Below are positions 35,700 to 43,266 of a DNA stretch of 64,000 nucleotides, one piece after another. The position numbers and the translations under genes were made by a program. The stretch is taken from positions 943,467 through 1,007,466 of the forward strand of contig NZ_BSTC01000001.1 of assembly GCF_030269305.1 (NCBI RefSeq), in the 5' to 3' direction. Below the pieces are notes generated by a model. It was not told the DNA's origin, ran no database searches, and worked only from the letters and a program-made list of their open reading frames with translations. The stretch's first letter is position 1; every line of letters begins with the position of its first letter. The DNA is from Kineosporia sp. NBRC 101731 (GTDB lineage: Bacteria > Actinomycetota > Actinomycetes > Actinomycetales > Kineosporiaceae).

Positions 35700-36215
35700 G
35701 TGAGTGATCTTTCAGTCAACGACCGGATCAGCGCTCTGCCGCGGACCGGGCTGGGTGTCGACGTGCACGGGTACGCCCCGGAGGGCAGCGGGCGGACGAT
35801 GTGGCTGGCCGGGCTGGAATGGCCGGGGGAACGGGCGCTGGACGGGCACTCCGATGCCGATGTGGCCGCTCACGCCGCCTGCGACGCGTTGCTGTCCGCC
35901 GCCGGCCTGGGCGACCTGGGGTCGCAGTTCGGCACCTCGCAGCCGGAGTGGGCGGGGGCGGCGGGCACCACCCTGCTCGCCGAGACCGCCCGGCGGCTGG
36001 GTGAGGCGGGCTGGGTGATCGGCAACGTGGCGATCCAGGTGATCGGTAACCGGCCCAAGCTCGGACCCCGCCGCGACGAGGCCCAGGCGGTGCTCTCGAA
36101 CGCCTGCGGGGCCCCGGTGACGGTCTCGGCCACGACCACCGACGGACTGGGCCTGACCGGGCGGGGAGAGGGCGTGGCGGCGGTCGCGACGGCCCTCGTC
36201 GTCCAGCAGCAGTAA
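35700..36215 (+). CDS. ispF: 2-C-methyl-D-erythritol 2,4-cyclodiphosphate synthase IspF
   Basis: 171 residues (about 12 longer at the N-terminus than usual). Metal site GLGVDVHGY (DxH), [19 protein letters not shown] with the second histidine, NRPKLGP, and [16 protein letters not shown] near the end. All catalytic positions are intact. It converts CDP-ME-2P to MEcPP. The start is GTG 35700. CysS begins 33 bases after the stop, and rlmB overlaps that, so ispF-cysS-rlmB are one transcript, as in mycobacteria. Confidence 0.94.
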   Translation: MSDLSVNDRISALPRTGLGVDVHGYAPEGSGRTMWLAGLEWPGERALDGHSDADVAAHAACDALLSAAGLGDLGSQFGTSQPEWAGAAGTTLLAETARRLGEAGWVIGNVAIQVIGNRPKLGPRRDEAQAVLSNACGAPVTVSATTTDGLGLTGRGEGVAAVATALVVQQQ

Positions 36216-36247
36216 AAGCAGTTGGGTGAGACCGGTAACCTTGACAG

Positions 36248-37675
36248 GTGAGCCTCAGACTGTTTGATTCCGCGACCCGGCAGGTACGGGACTTCGTCCC
36301 CGTCGTCCCCGGCAAGGCGGGCATCTACGTCTGTGGGCCCACACCGCAGAGCTCACCGCACATCGGCCATGTCCGGGCCCAGGTCAACTTCGACGTGCTC
36401 CGGCGCTGGCTGACGTACGGCGGCCTGGAGGTCGGCTACGTCCGCAACGTCACCGACATCGACGACAAGATCCTCGCGAAGTCGGCCGAGGCGGGCCGGG
36501 AGTGGTGGGCGCACGCCTTCCTCTACGAGCAGGAGTTCACGCACGCCTACGACGTGCTGAACGTGCTGCGACCGACGATCGAGCCGCGGGCCACGGGCCA
36601 CATCACCGAGATGGTGGAGCTCATCGAGCGGCTGATCGCGGCCGGCCACGCCTACCCGGCGGCCGACGGTTCGGGCGACGTCTACTTCGACGTGCGCTCG
36701 TTCCCCGCCTACGGCTCGCTGACGCGGCAGAAGATCGACGACATGGAGGCCGCGGCCGACACCGCGCCCAACACCCGCAAGAAAGACCCACGCGACTTCG
36801 CGCTCTGGAAGAGCGCCAAGCCGGGCGAGCCCACCACCGCCTCCTGGCCCACGCCGTGGGGGCGGGGGCGCCCGGGCTGGCACCTGGAGTGCTCGGCGAT
36901 GGCCACCCGCTACCTGGGGGCCGAGTTCGACATCCACGGGGGCGGTCTGGACCTGCGGTTCCCGCACCACGAGAACGAGCTGGCCCAGTCGCGGGCGGCG
37001 GGTGACGGGTTCGCCCGCTACTGGCTGCACAACGCCTGGGTCACCATGTCCGGCGAGAAGATGAGCAAGTCGCTGGGCAACACCATGACGATCGCCGAGC
37101 TGACCCGCACGGTCCGCCCGGTAGTACTGCGGTACGTGCTGGCCACGCCGCACTACCGGTCGAACATCGAGATCAGCCCGGAGTCGCTGGCCGACGCCAC
37201 GACCGCCTACGAGCGCATCGAGAATTTCGTGCACCGGGCGGCCGAGCGGCTGGGGGCACCCGGATCGACCGAGAAGGTGCCGTCGGCGTTCGCGGCGGCG
37301 CTGGACGACGACCTGGGCGTGCCCGCGGGCGTCGCCGTGCTGCACGACACCGTGCGGGAGGGCAACCGGGCACTCGCCGAGAACGACGGTGCGGCGCTCG
37401 GAACGGCGCTGGACGAGGTGCGGGCGATGACCGCGGTGCTGGGTCTGGACCCGCTCGACCCGGCCTGGAGTACCGGCGGTGCGGCCGGCGACGCCCGGAC
37501 CGCAGCGCTCGACGTGCTGGTGCGGGCCGAGCTCGATGCCCGCGCGACCGCCCGTAAGGAAAGAGATTTCGCCACTGCGGATGCCATCCGCGACCGGCTC
37601 GTCGCAGCCGGAGTGGTAGTCGAGGACACGCCGGAAGGCGCCCGTTGGAGTCTGGAGGCCAGTAGTGGCCGGTAA
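36248..37675 (+). CDS. cysS: Cysteinyl-tRNA synthetase
   Basis: 475 residues, class I aminoacyl-tRNA synthetase. The zinc cysteine is in [18 protein letters not shown], which also contains the HIGH motif. The second zinc cluster [12 protein letters not shown] with [14 protein letters not shown] is present, and the KMSKS loop is KMSKSLGN. The C-terminal DALR and anticodon domains are complete, so this is CysS and not MshC, the mycothiol ligase paralogue. Start GTG 36248. Its end overlaps the rlmB start by 11 bases. Confidence 0.97.
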   Translation: MSLRLFDSATRQVRDFVPVVPGKAGIYVCGPTPQSSPHIGHVRAQVNFDVLRRWLTYGGLEVGYVRNVTDIDDKILAKSAEAGREWWAHAFLYEQEFTHAYDVLNVLRPTIEPRATGHITEMVELIERLIAAGHAYPAADGSGDVYFDVRSFPAYGSLTRQKIDDMEAAADTAPNTRKKDPRDFALWKSAKPGEPTTASWPTPWGRGRPGWHLECSAMATRYLGAEFDIHGGGLDLRFPHHENELAQSRAAGDGFARYWLHNAWVTMSGEKMSKSLGNTMTIAELTRTVRPVVLRYVLATPHYRSNIEISPESLADATTAYERIENFVHRAAERLGAPGSTEKVPSAFAAALDDDLGVPAGVAVLHDTVREGNRALAENDGAALGTALDEVRAMTAVLGLDPLDPAWSTGGAAGDARTAALDVLVRAELDARATARKERDFATADAIRDRLVAAGVVVEDTPEGARWSLEASSGR

Positions 37676-38654
37676 TTCGTCGCGCAAGGGGGCCACCCGT
37701 AGGCCCGGTACGAAGAAGGGCGCGACGGTCGGCACCGGTGGCCAGTCCCGTAAGCGCCTGGAGGGCAAGGGCCCCACGCCCAAGGCAGTGGAGCGGGAGT
37801 ACCACCCGGCCGCCCGCCGGGCCCGTTCCACCGCCAAGACCGGGGGCTCGCAGCAGCGTCCCGCCGGCACCGGTGGCAACCGTTCGCAGCAGAAGCGCTC
37901 GTCGACGGCGGGCAGCTCCGAGATGGTCGCCGGGCGCAACCCGGTGGTCGAGGCGCTGCGGGCCGGGGTGCCGGCCAAGGTGCTCTACGTGGCCGCTCGC
38001 ATCGACAGCGACGACCGGGTGCGTGAGGCCATCAAGACGGCTGCGGATGCCGGTCTTCCGCTGATGGAGGCCTCTCGCACCGACCTCGACCGGCTGACCG
38101 GTGGCGCCGTGCACCAGGGCCTGGCCCTCCAGGTCCCGGCGTACGAGTACTCCCACCCGGACGACCTGCTCGAGGCCGCGGCCCGCAGCGGGAGGCCGCC
38201 CCTGCTGGTGGTTCTCGACGGTGTGACCGACCCGCGCAACCTCGGCGCCGTGGTGCGTTCGGTGGCCGCGTTCGGTGGTCACGGCGTGATCGTGCCCGAG
38301 CGCCGGTCGGCCGGCATGACCGCCACCGCGTGGAAGACCTCGGCCGGTGCGGCCGCGCGAACCCCGGTGGCCCGCACCTCGAACGTCAACCGGGTGATCG
38401 AGTCATTGAAGGCCGCAGGCTGTTTCGTGGTCGGTCTGGACGCGGGCGGCGATGTGTCGCTGCCCGGGCTGGATCTCGCGACCGGTCCGCTCGTGCTGGT
38501 GGCCGGGGCCGAGGGCAAGGGGCTCTCCCGTCTGGTGCGGGAGAACTGCGACGCCATCGCCTCGATCCCGATGATCGGCGGCACCGAGTCACTCAACGCC
38601 AGTGTGGCGATGGGTGTTGCGCTCTATGAGGTCTCGCGGTTGCGGGCCGGATAA
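37665..38654 (+). CDS. rlmB: 23S rRNA 2'-O-ribose methyltransferase (RlmB family)
   Basis: 329 residues, SpoU/TrmH class with the trefoil-knot SAM fold. It methylates a 23S rRNA guanosine ribose. The N-terminus (1-85) is basic and disordered, an RNA-binding extension seen in actinobacteria. The substrate-binding domain begins [16 protein letters not shown]. The catalytic domain has [18 protein letters not shown], with [13 protein letters not shown] and [13 protein letters not shown], the knot motif. GTG 37665 overlaps cysS by 11 bases. It ends in a 48-bp palindromic terminator. Confidence 0.93.
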   Translation: MAGNSSRKGATRRPGTKKGATVGTGGQSRKRLEGKGPTPKAVEREYHPAARRARSTAKTGGSQQRPAGTGGNRSQQKRSSTAGSSEMVAGRNPVVEALRAGVPAKVLYVAARIDSDDRVREAIKTAADAGLPLMEASRTDLDRLTGGAVHQGLALQVPAYEYSHPDDLLEAAARSGRPPLLVVLDGVTDPRNLGAVVRSVAAFGGHGVIVPERRSAGMTATAWKTSAGAAARTPVARTSNVNRVIESLKAAGCFVVGLDAGGDVSLPGLDLATGPLVLVAGAEGKGLSRLVRENCDAIASIPMIGGTESLNASVAMGVALYEVSRLRAG

Positions 38655-38664
38655 GCCAGACACA

Positions 38665-38712
38665 AAATGGAGGACGCCGTTGAGACTCGAGTCTCAACGG
38701 CGTCCTCCATTT
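38665..38712. terminator. Bidirectional palindromic terminator after rlmB
   Basis: A perfect 48-bp palindrome, AAATGGAGGACGCC at the left and its mirror at the right, flanked by AAA and TTT so that both strands have a U-tract. It ends rlmB and the convergent DUF4032 gene. The stem base matches the ATG-R-R-GGACGC pattern of the hairpins at 8598 and 29318. Confidence 0.92.
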
Positions 38713-38721
38713 GGTGGGCCT

Positions 38722-39981
38722 CTAAGCGATCGGATCGATCACGACCGGCATCTCCTGGGTGTCGACGCCGAGAACGGCCTTCTCGTCGGGCCGGTGCACC
38801 AGCACGTTACGGATGTAGCTGGCGACCGCCTCGTCGATACCGACGTCGCGGCCCTGGTTCTCGGAGATGAACCAGCCGTGTTCCAGTACCTCGTGGAACA
38901 CCTCGGCCGGAGCCAGTTTTCCACGCAGGTCGGCCGGGACCGCCCGCACCACCGGCTCGAACCGGCGGGCCAGCCACTCGTGCGAGATGACATCCTCGTC
39001 CACGTTCTGCCGGTCGGTGGCGGCCCGGTAGGTGTCGAGGTCGTTGAGCAGGCGGCGGGCCTGGTTCTCCTCGACGTCGAGCCCGGTCAGGCGCAGCAGA
39101 CGGCGACGGTGGTGACCGGCGTCCACGACCTTGGGCTGGATCTCGATGGACGTGCCGGTGACATCGGTGTTGATGTTCAGCTCGCCGACGTCGAAGCCCA
39201 GGTCGTTGAGACGGCGGATGCGGGCGTCGACCCGCCAGCGCTCGTCCGTCTCGAACGCTTCCTTGGCCGTGAGTTCCGACCAGAGCGTGCGGTAGCGCTC
39301 GATGAACGCGTCGGCGGTCTTCACCGGGTCGAGGGCCTCGTCGAGCAGGCCACCGGCCTCGAGGTCCATCAGCTCGCCGGCGATGTTGGTCCGGGCCAGG
39401 TCGAGGTCGTGCTCGCGCTGGCCCCGGGACAGGCTGTCGTAGAGGTCGCCGGTCTCCGCGTCTACCAGGTAGGCGGCGAAAGCGCCCGCGTCGCGCCGGA
39501 ACAGCGTGTTGGAGAGCGAGACATCGCCCCACCAGAAACCGCTCAGGTGCAGACGCACCATCAGCACGGCCTGGGCGTCGATCAGCCGCATGACCGGCTC
39601 GGGGCCCATGGTCTGGGAGAACACCGCGCGGTAGGGCAGGGAGAACTGCAGGTGCCGCGTCAGCAGCACCGGGTCGAGGTCTTCACCGTCCTTGTCGGTG
39701 CGCCCGGTGATGATGCCCAGCGGCTCGACCGCGGGCAGACCCAGGCGGCGCAGGAGGCGCAGCAGCCCGTACTCGCGCCGGGCGAACTCCTCGGTGATCT
39801 CTTTGGCGGCCAGGACGTTTCCGGAAAGGTTCACGAAACGTACGACGTGCCGCGAAATACCGCGGGGCAGGGTGGCCAGCCGGTTGGCCGGCCAGTTCTC
39901 CAGAGGCAGGTGCCACGGCAGGTCCAGCAACGCCGGATCCGGTGCCGCGGAAGTGATCTGAAGTGTTCTGGTAGTAGTCAT
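38722..39981 (-). CDS. DUF4032 protein with kinase-like N-domain
   Basis: 419 residues from ATG 39981; an in-frame extension to 40179 overlaps the terminator of the neighbouring gene and is rejected. The N-domain looks like a lipopolysaccharide-kinase/protein-kinase fold: GNVLAAKEITEEFARREYG (lysine and glutamate), LHLSGFWWGDVSLSNTLF (catalytic-loop-like GD..N) and YLVDAETGDLYDSLS (metal Asp). The C-domain is DUF4032 (about 260-419). The biological role is unknown. It is conserved in actinobacteria, often near sugar-transport ATPases, as here. Confidence 0.83.
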   Translation of the reverse strand: MTTTRTLQITSAAPDPALLDLPWHLPLENWPANRLATLPRGISRHVVRFVNLSGNVLAAKEITEEFARREYGLLRLLRRLGLPAVEPLGIITGRTDKDGEDLDPVLLTRHLQFSLPYRAVFSQTMGPEPVMRLIDAQAVLMVRLHLSGFWWGDVSLSNTLFRRDAGAFAAYLVDAETGDLYDSLSRGQREHDLDLARTNIAGELMDLEAGGLLDEALDPVKTADAFIERYRTLWSELTAKEAFETDERWRVDARIRRLNDLGFDVGELNINTDVTGTSIEIQPKVVDAGHHRRRLLRLTGLDVEENQARRLLNDLDTYRAATDRQNVDEDVISHEWLARRFEPVVRAVPADLRGKLAPAEVFHEVLEHGWFISENQGRDVGIDEAVASYIRNVLVHRPDEKAVLGVDTQEMPVVIDPIA

Positions 39982-40013
39982 CTCTCGAAACCCCCGCTCG
40001 TGCGCGGGCGACC

Positions 40014-40045
40014 CCGCACCGGCCGGTCGAAACCGGCCGGTGCGG
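40014..40045 (-). terminator. Terminator hairpin of the MsiK/UgpC gene
   Basis: 14-bp perfect stem (40014-40027 with 40032-40045) and a CGAA tetraloop, 24 bases beyond the stop of the minus-strand ATPase gene. There is no long U-run. Confidence 0.75.
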
Positions 40046-40069
40046 TCGTCGAACTGAGCAGTGACGCGA

Positions 40070-41143
40070 TCAGGCGCCGAGCCGCTCGCCCGAATCGGCG
40101 TTGAACAGGTGCGTGTGGCCTTCCTTGGCCTGGAGGTGGACCGTCTGGCCCTTCTCCGGGGGACGACGCCCGTCGACACGAGCGATGACGGGCAGGTCAG
40201 TGCCCTCGCTCTTCAGGGTGCCGTGCAGGTAGGCGTCGGCACCGAGAACCTCGACCAGCTCGACCTGGACCGGAAGGCCGCGGTCGGACAGGGAGAGGTC
40301 TTCCGGACGCACACCCAGGGTCACGTGGCGACCGCCGGCGTTCAGCGTCTGCTCGGAGATCCGGTAGACCTCGTCGCCGAACTGCACACCGCCGTTCACC
40401 ACCGGAAGGTTGAGCAGGTTCATCGCGGGGGAGCCGATGAAGCCGGCCACGAACGCGTTGTTCGGGTGATCGTACAGCTCACGGGGCGAGCCGACCTGCT
40501 GCAGGAGACCGTCCTTCAGCACCGCGACGCGGTCACCCATCGTCATGGCCTCGGTCTGGTCGTGGGTGACGTAGACCGTGGTGACGCCCAGACGTCGCTG
40601 TAGCGACGCGATCTGGGTGCGGGTCTGGACACGCAGCTTGGCGTCCAGGTTGGAGAGCGGCTCATCCATCAGGAACACCTGGGGCTGGCGGACGATCGCT
40701 CGTCCCATCGCCACACGCTGCCGCTGACCACCCGAGAGGGCCTTCGGCTTGCGGTCCAGGTACTCGGTGAGGTCGAGGATCTTGGCTGCCTCGGCCACCC
40801 GCTGCTGGATCTCGGACTTGCTGATACCCGCGATCTTCAGCGCGAAACCCATGTTCTCGCCGACGGTCATGTGCGGGTAGAGCGCGTAGCTCTGGAACAC
40901 CATGGCGATGTCGCGGTCTTTCGGCGGCATCTGCGTGACGTCCCGGTCGCCGATCAGAATACGTCCTTCATTGACGTCTTCCAGACCGGCGAGCATGCGC
41001 AGGGAGGTGGACTTGCCGCAGCCCGAGGGCCCGACGAGAACCAGGAATTCGCCGTCCTCGATCTCCAGCGAGAGCTTGTCGACCGACGGCTTGGTAGCAC
41101 CCGGGTAAACACGGGTTGCCTGGTCATATGTGACGGTGGCCAC
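40070..41143 (-). CDS. ugpC: Multi-sugar ABC transporter ATPase (UgpC/MsiK family)
   Basis: 357 residues. Walker [11 protein letters not shown]-loop FQSYALYPHMTV, signature LSGGQRQRVA, Walker B FLMDEPLSNLDAKLR and switch THDQTEAMTMGD are all intact. The C-terminal TOBE/MalK-type regulatory domain (about 240-357) contains GVRPEDLSL. Such ATPases energise several sugar importers whose membrane parts are encoded elsewhere, as MsiK does in Streptomyces. I start at GTG 41143, with AAGGGAAG before it; ATG 41161 is the next alternative. A LacI-type regulator is divergent next door. Confidence 0.93.
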   Translation of the reverse strand: MATVTYDQATRVYPGATKPSVDKLSLEIEDGEFLVLVGPSGCGKSTSLRMLAGLEDVNEGRILIGDRDVTQMPPKDRDIAMVFQSYALYPHMTVGENMGFALKIAGISKSEIQQRVAEAAKILDLTEYLDRKPKALSGGQRQRVAMGRAIVRQPQVFLMDEPLSNLDAKLRVQTRTQIASLQRRLGVTTVYVTHDQTEAMTMGDRVAVLKDGLLQQVGSPRELYDHPNNAFVAGFIGSPAMNLLNLPVVNGGVQFGDEVYRISEQTLNAGGRHVTLGVRPEDLSLSDRGLPVQVELVEVLGADAYLHGTLKSEGTDLPVIARVDGRRPPEKGQTVHLQAKEGHTHLFNADSGERLGA

Positions 41144-41378
41144 TTTGCCACTTCCCTTCACCGGCAGGAACGTGCCGGACGATCCGAGTGGAGGGTGAAC
41201 CGGCCGCCGGGGTTGGCGACCGGGTCATTACCGGATTGCTCCGGACCCGCGCGGGGCCCGGTCGAACGATGGCTGAGCGGCGCACGGGGCGTCGTCGGCC
41301 ACGGGGTACATCTAAGACTGCCGAACGGCCCGGCGCATAGGGGTAGTGGGTGTCATCTGCGTCCCACTGGGCCCGGGC

Positions 41379-41448
41379 GGGACGTTTCCCGGCCTTTCCG
41401 GTCCCGGTTCGGCACCATGGGTTCATGGGAATCAGGGAGAAACGTCTC
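41379..41448. promoter_or_regulatory. Two LacI-operator-like palindromes upstream of the regulator
   Basis: GGGACGTTTCCC (41379-41390) and GAGAAACGTCTC (41437-41448) share the form GRGA-N4-TCYC with a CG in the centre, which is common for LacI-family operators. They lie in the 377-base region (41144-41520) between the divergent ugpC and LacI-type genes. The rest of that region has no gene. Confidence 0.45.
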
Positions 41449-41520
41449 ATCATTCGTCCCTAATGTCGCATTCTGTCTGTTCTCATCAATATCCGACGAG
41501 AATCTTCAGGAGCCCGGTCC

Positions 41521-42573
41521 ATGGCGTCAGCACCCCGCGCCCGGCTCGCGGACATCGCGGTTCAGGCCGGTGTCAGCGAGGCGACGGTGAGTCGTGTGCT
41601 CAACGGCCGCTCCGGTGTGGCCGAGGCCACCCGGGAGGCCGTGCTCACCGCCCTGGACGTGCTCGGTTACGAGCGCCCGGTGCGGTTGCGCCAGCACTCC
41701 GCCGGGCTGATCGGCCTGATCGTGCCGGAGCTGGACAATCCGATCTTCCCGGCCTTCGCCCAGGTGATCGAGTCGGCGCTGGCCCATCACGGGTACACGC
41801 CGGTGCTCTGCACGCAGACCCCCGGCGGGGTGCGGGAGGACGAGTACACCCAGATGCTCACCGAGCGCGGGGTCGCGGGCATCGTCTTCGTGTCCGGCCT
41901 GCACTCCGACACCTCCGCCGACCCGTCCCGGTACGTCGCCCTGCGCCGTCGGGGCCTGCCGATCGTGCTGGTCAACGGCTATGTCGAAGGGCTGGACGCG
42001 CCGTTCGTCAGTAATGACGACGTGACCTCGATGGACCTCGCGGTGAACCACCTGGTGGCCCAGGGGCACCGGCGGATCGGCCTGGCGCTGGGCCCGCGGC
42101 AGTACGTGCCGGTGATCCGGAAGATCGACGGGTTCCGCACGGCGATGCGGCGGCACCTGGGCCGCGACGACGTCGACGACGCGATCGAGTGCTCCCTGTT
42201 CAGCGTGGAGGGCGGGGCGGCCGCCGCGCACCGGCTGATCGACGCCGGCTGCACCGGGGTGATCTGCGGTAGCGACCTGATGGCGCTGGGGGTGATCCGG
42301 ACCGTGCGTGACCGGGGGCTCCAGGTTCCGGCCGACGTCTCGGTGATCGGGTACGACGACTCTCCGCTCATCGCCTTCACCGACCCGCCGCTGACGACGG
42401 TGCGCCAGGCGGTCCAGGCCATGGGGGCTGCGGCGGTGCGGGCCCTGCTCGACGACATTCACGGCGGAGGTCACGGGGCCTTCGCGCCGCGGACCGAGTA
42501 CCTGTTCCGTCCGGAGCTGGTGGTGCGGGGGTCCACCGGGTCGGTCCCGCCCGGTGATCAGGGTGTTCGGTAG
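41521..42573 (+). CDS. LacI-family transcriptional regulator
   Basis: 350 residues. The DNA-binding headpiece is at residues 1-55 (RLADIAVQAGVSEATVSRVLNG) with the hinge helix LDVLGYERP. The effector-binding domain is periplasmic-binding-like (IGLIVPELDNPIFPAF, GIVFVSG, DLMALGVIRTV, SVIGYDDSPLIAF). The ligand is probably a sugar, but the residues do not identify it. ATG 41521 is preceded by AGGAG. It is divergent from ugpC; control of that gene and of itself through the two palindromes between them is likely. Confidence 0.9.
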   Translation: MASAPRARLADIAVQAGVSEATVSRVLNGRSGVAEATREAVLTALDVLGYERPVRLRQHSAGLIGLIVPELDNPIFPAFAQVIESALAHHGYTPVLCTQTPGGVREDEYTQMLTERGVAGIVFVSGLHSDTSADPSRYVALRRRGLPIVLVNGYVEGLDAPFVSNDDVTSMDLAVNHLVAQGHRRIGLALGPRQYVPVIRKIDGFRTAMRRHLGRDDVDDAIECSLFSVEGGAAAAHRLIDAGCTGVICGSDLMALGVIRTVRDRGLQVPADVSVIGYDDSPLIAFTDPPLTTVRQAVQAMGAAAVRALLDDIHGGGHGAFAPRTEYLFRPELVVRGSTGSVPPGDQGVR

Positions 42574-42744
42574 GTCTCCCATCGGCTGATGGGCTGTGAT
42601 CCTGGACACGTTCGGGGGTTCCCCTTCGTGCAGAGCTCACCTACCCTCGGTGAAGGGCCGCAAGCGCGTTCCCGGCCGCCCGGACCCCTGTCCGGGTCTT
42701 GCCTGTATCGCCTGTAGCGACTGAATCGGTGGAGGTCCAACCAC

Positions 42745-43173
42745 ATGCGGATCAGCGAACTACTCCGGCAGAAGGGCGGGCTGGTCGTCACGATCAGCCC
42801 TGACCGGCCCGTCACCGAACTCCTCGACAAACTGGCCACGAACGGTGTCGGCGCGCTGGTGGTCTCCGCCGACGGGCAGTCGGTGGACGGCATCGTCAGT
42901 GAGCGCGACGTCGTGCGCAAACTCCAGCGATTCGGCCCTGGCCTGCTGCAGGAGCCGGTCAGCGAGATCATGAGCCGCGACGTGCAGACCTGCCCGCCGG
43001 CCACCGAGATCGAGGAGCTGGCCAAGCTCATGACCAACGGCCGGTTCCGGCACGTGCCGGTGGTGGACGGTGATCATCTGGTGGGCATCGTCAGCATCGG
43101 CGACGTGGTCAAACACCGTATGGACGAGCTCGAGGGTGAGCGCGACCATCTGCAGGCCTACATCAACACCTGA
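42745..43173 (+). CDS. Two-CBS-domain protein
   Basis: 142 residues: two CBS motifs (about 15-65 and 75-128), the second containing FRHVPVVDGDHLVGIVSIGDVVKHRMDELE in two pieces. Tandem CBS units bind adenine nucleotides and act as regulators. A possible comparison is the hypoxia-induced CBS proteins of mycobacteria (HRP1), but this is not established. It stands alone with its own start (ATG 42745, GGAGG upstream). The Ser/Thr kinase follows 93 bases later, with a small inverted repeat (GTAGCGGCT.. and AGCCGCTAC) in the gap. Confidence 0.85.
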   Translation: MRISELLRQKGGLVVTISPDRPVTELLDKLATNGVGALVVSADGQSVDGIVSERDVVRKLQRFGPGLLQEPVSEIMSRDVQTCPPATEIEELAKLMTNGRFRHVPVVDGDHLVGIVSIGDVVKHRMDELEGERDHLQAYINT

Positions 43174-43266
43174 AACCTACAAACCCCGGCGATCCCGGCG
43201 ATCCGATGCTCGTAGCGGCTACCCGTCCGGGGGAGCCGCTACGGGAAGTCGGTCGTTTGGCCTACC

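Noticed and set aside
36248-37675. MshC (mycothiol ligase) instead of CysS
   Set aside because: Length, complete C-terminal anticodon domain and the position next to ispF and rlmB fit cysteinyl-tRNA synthetase.
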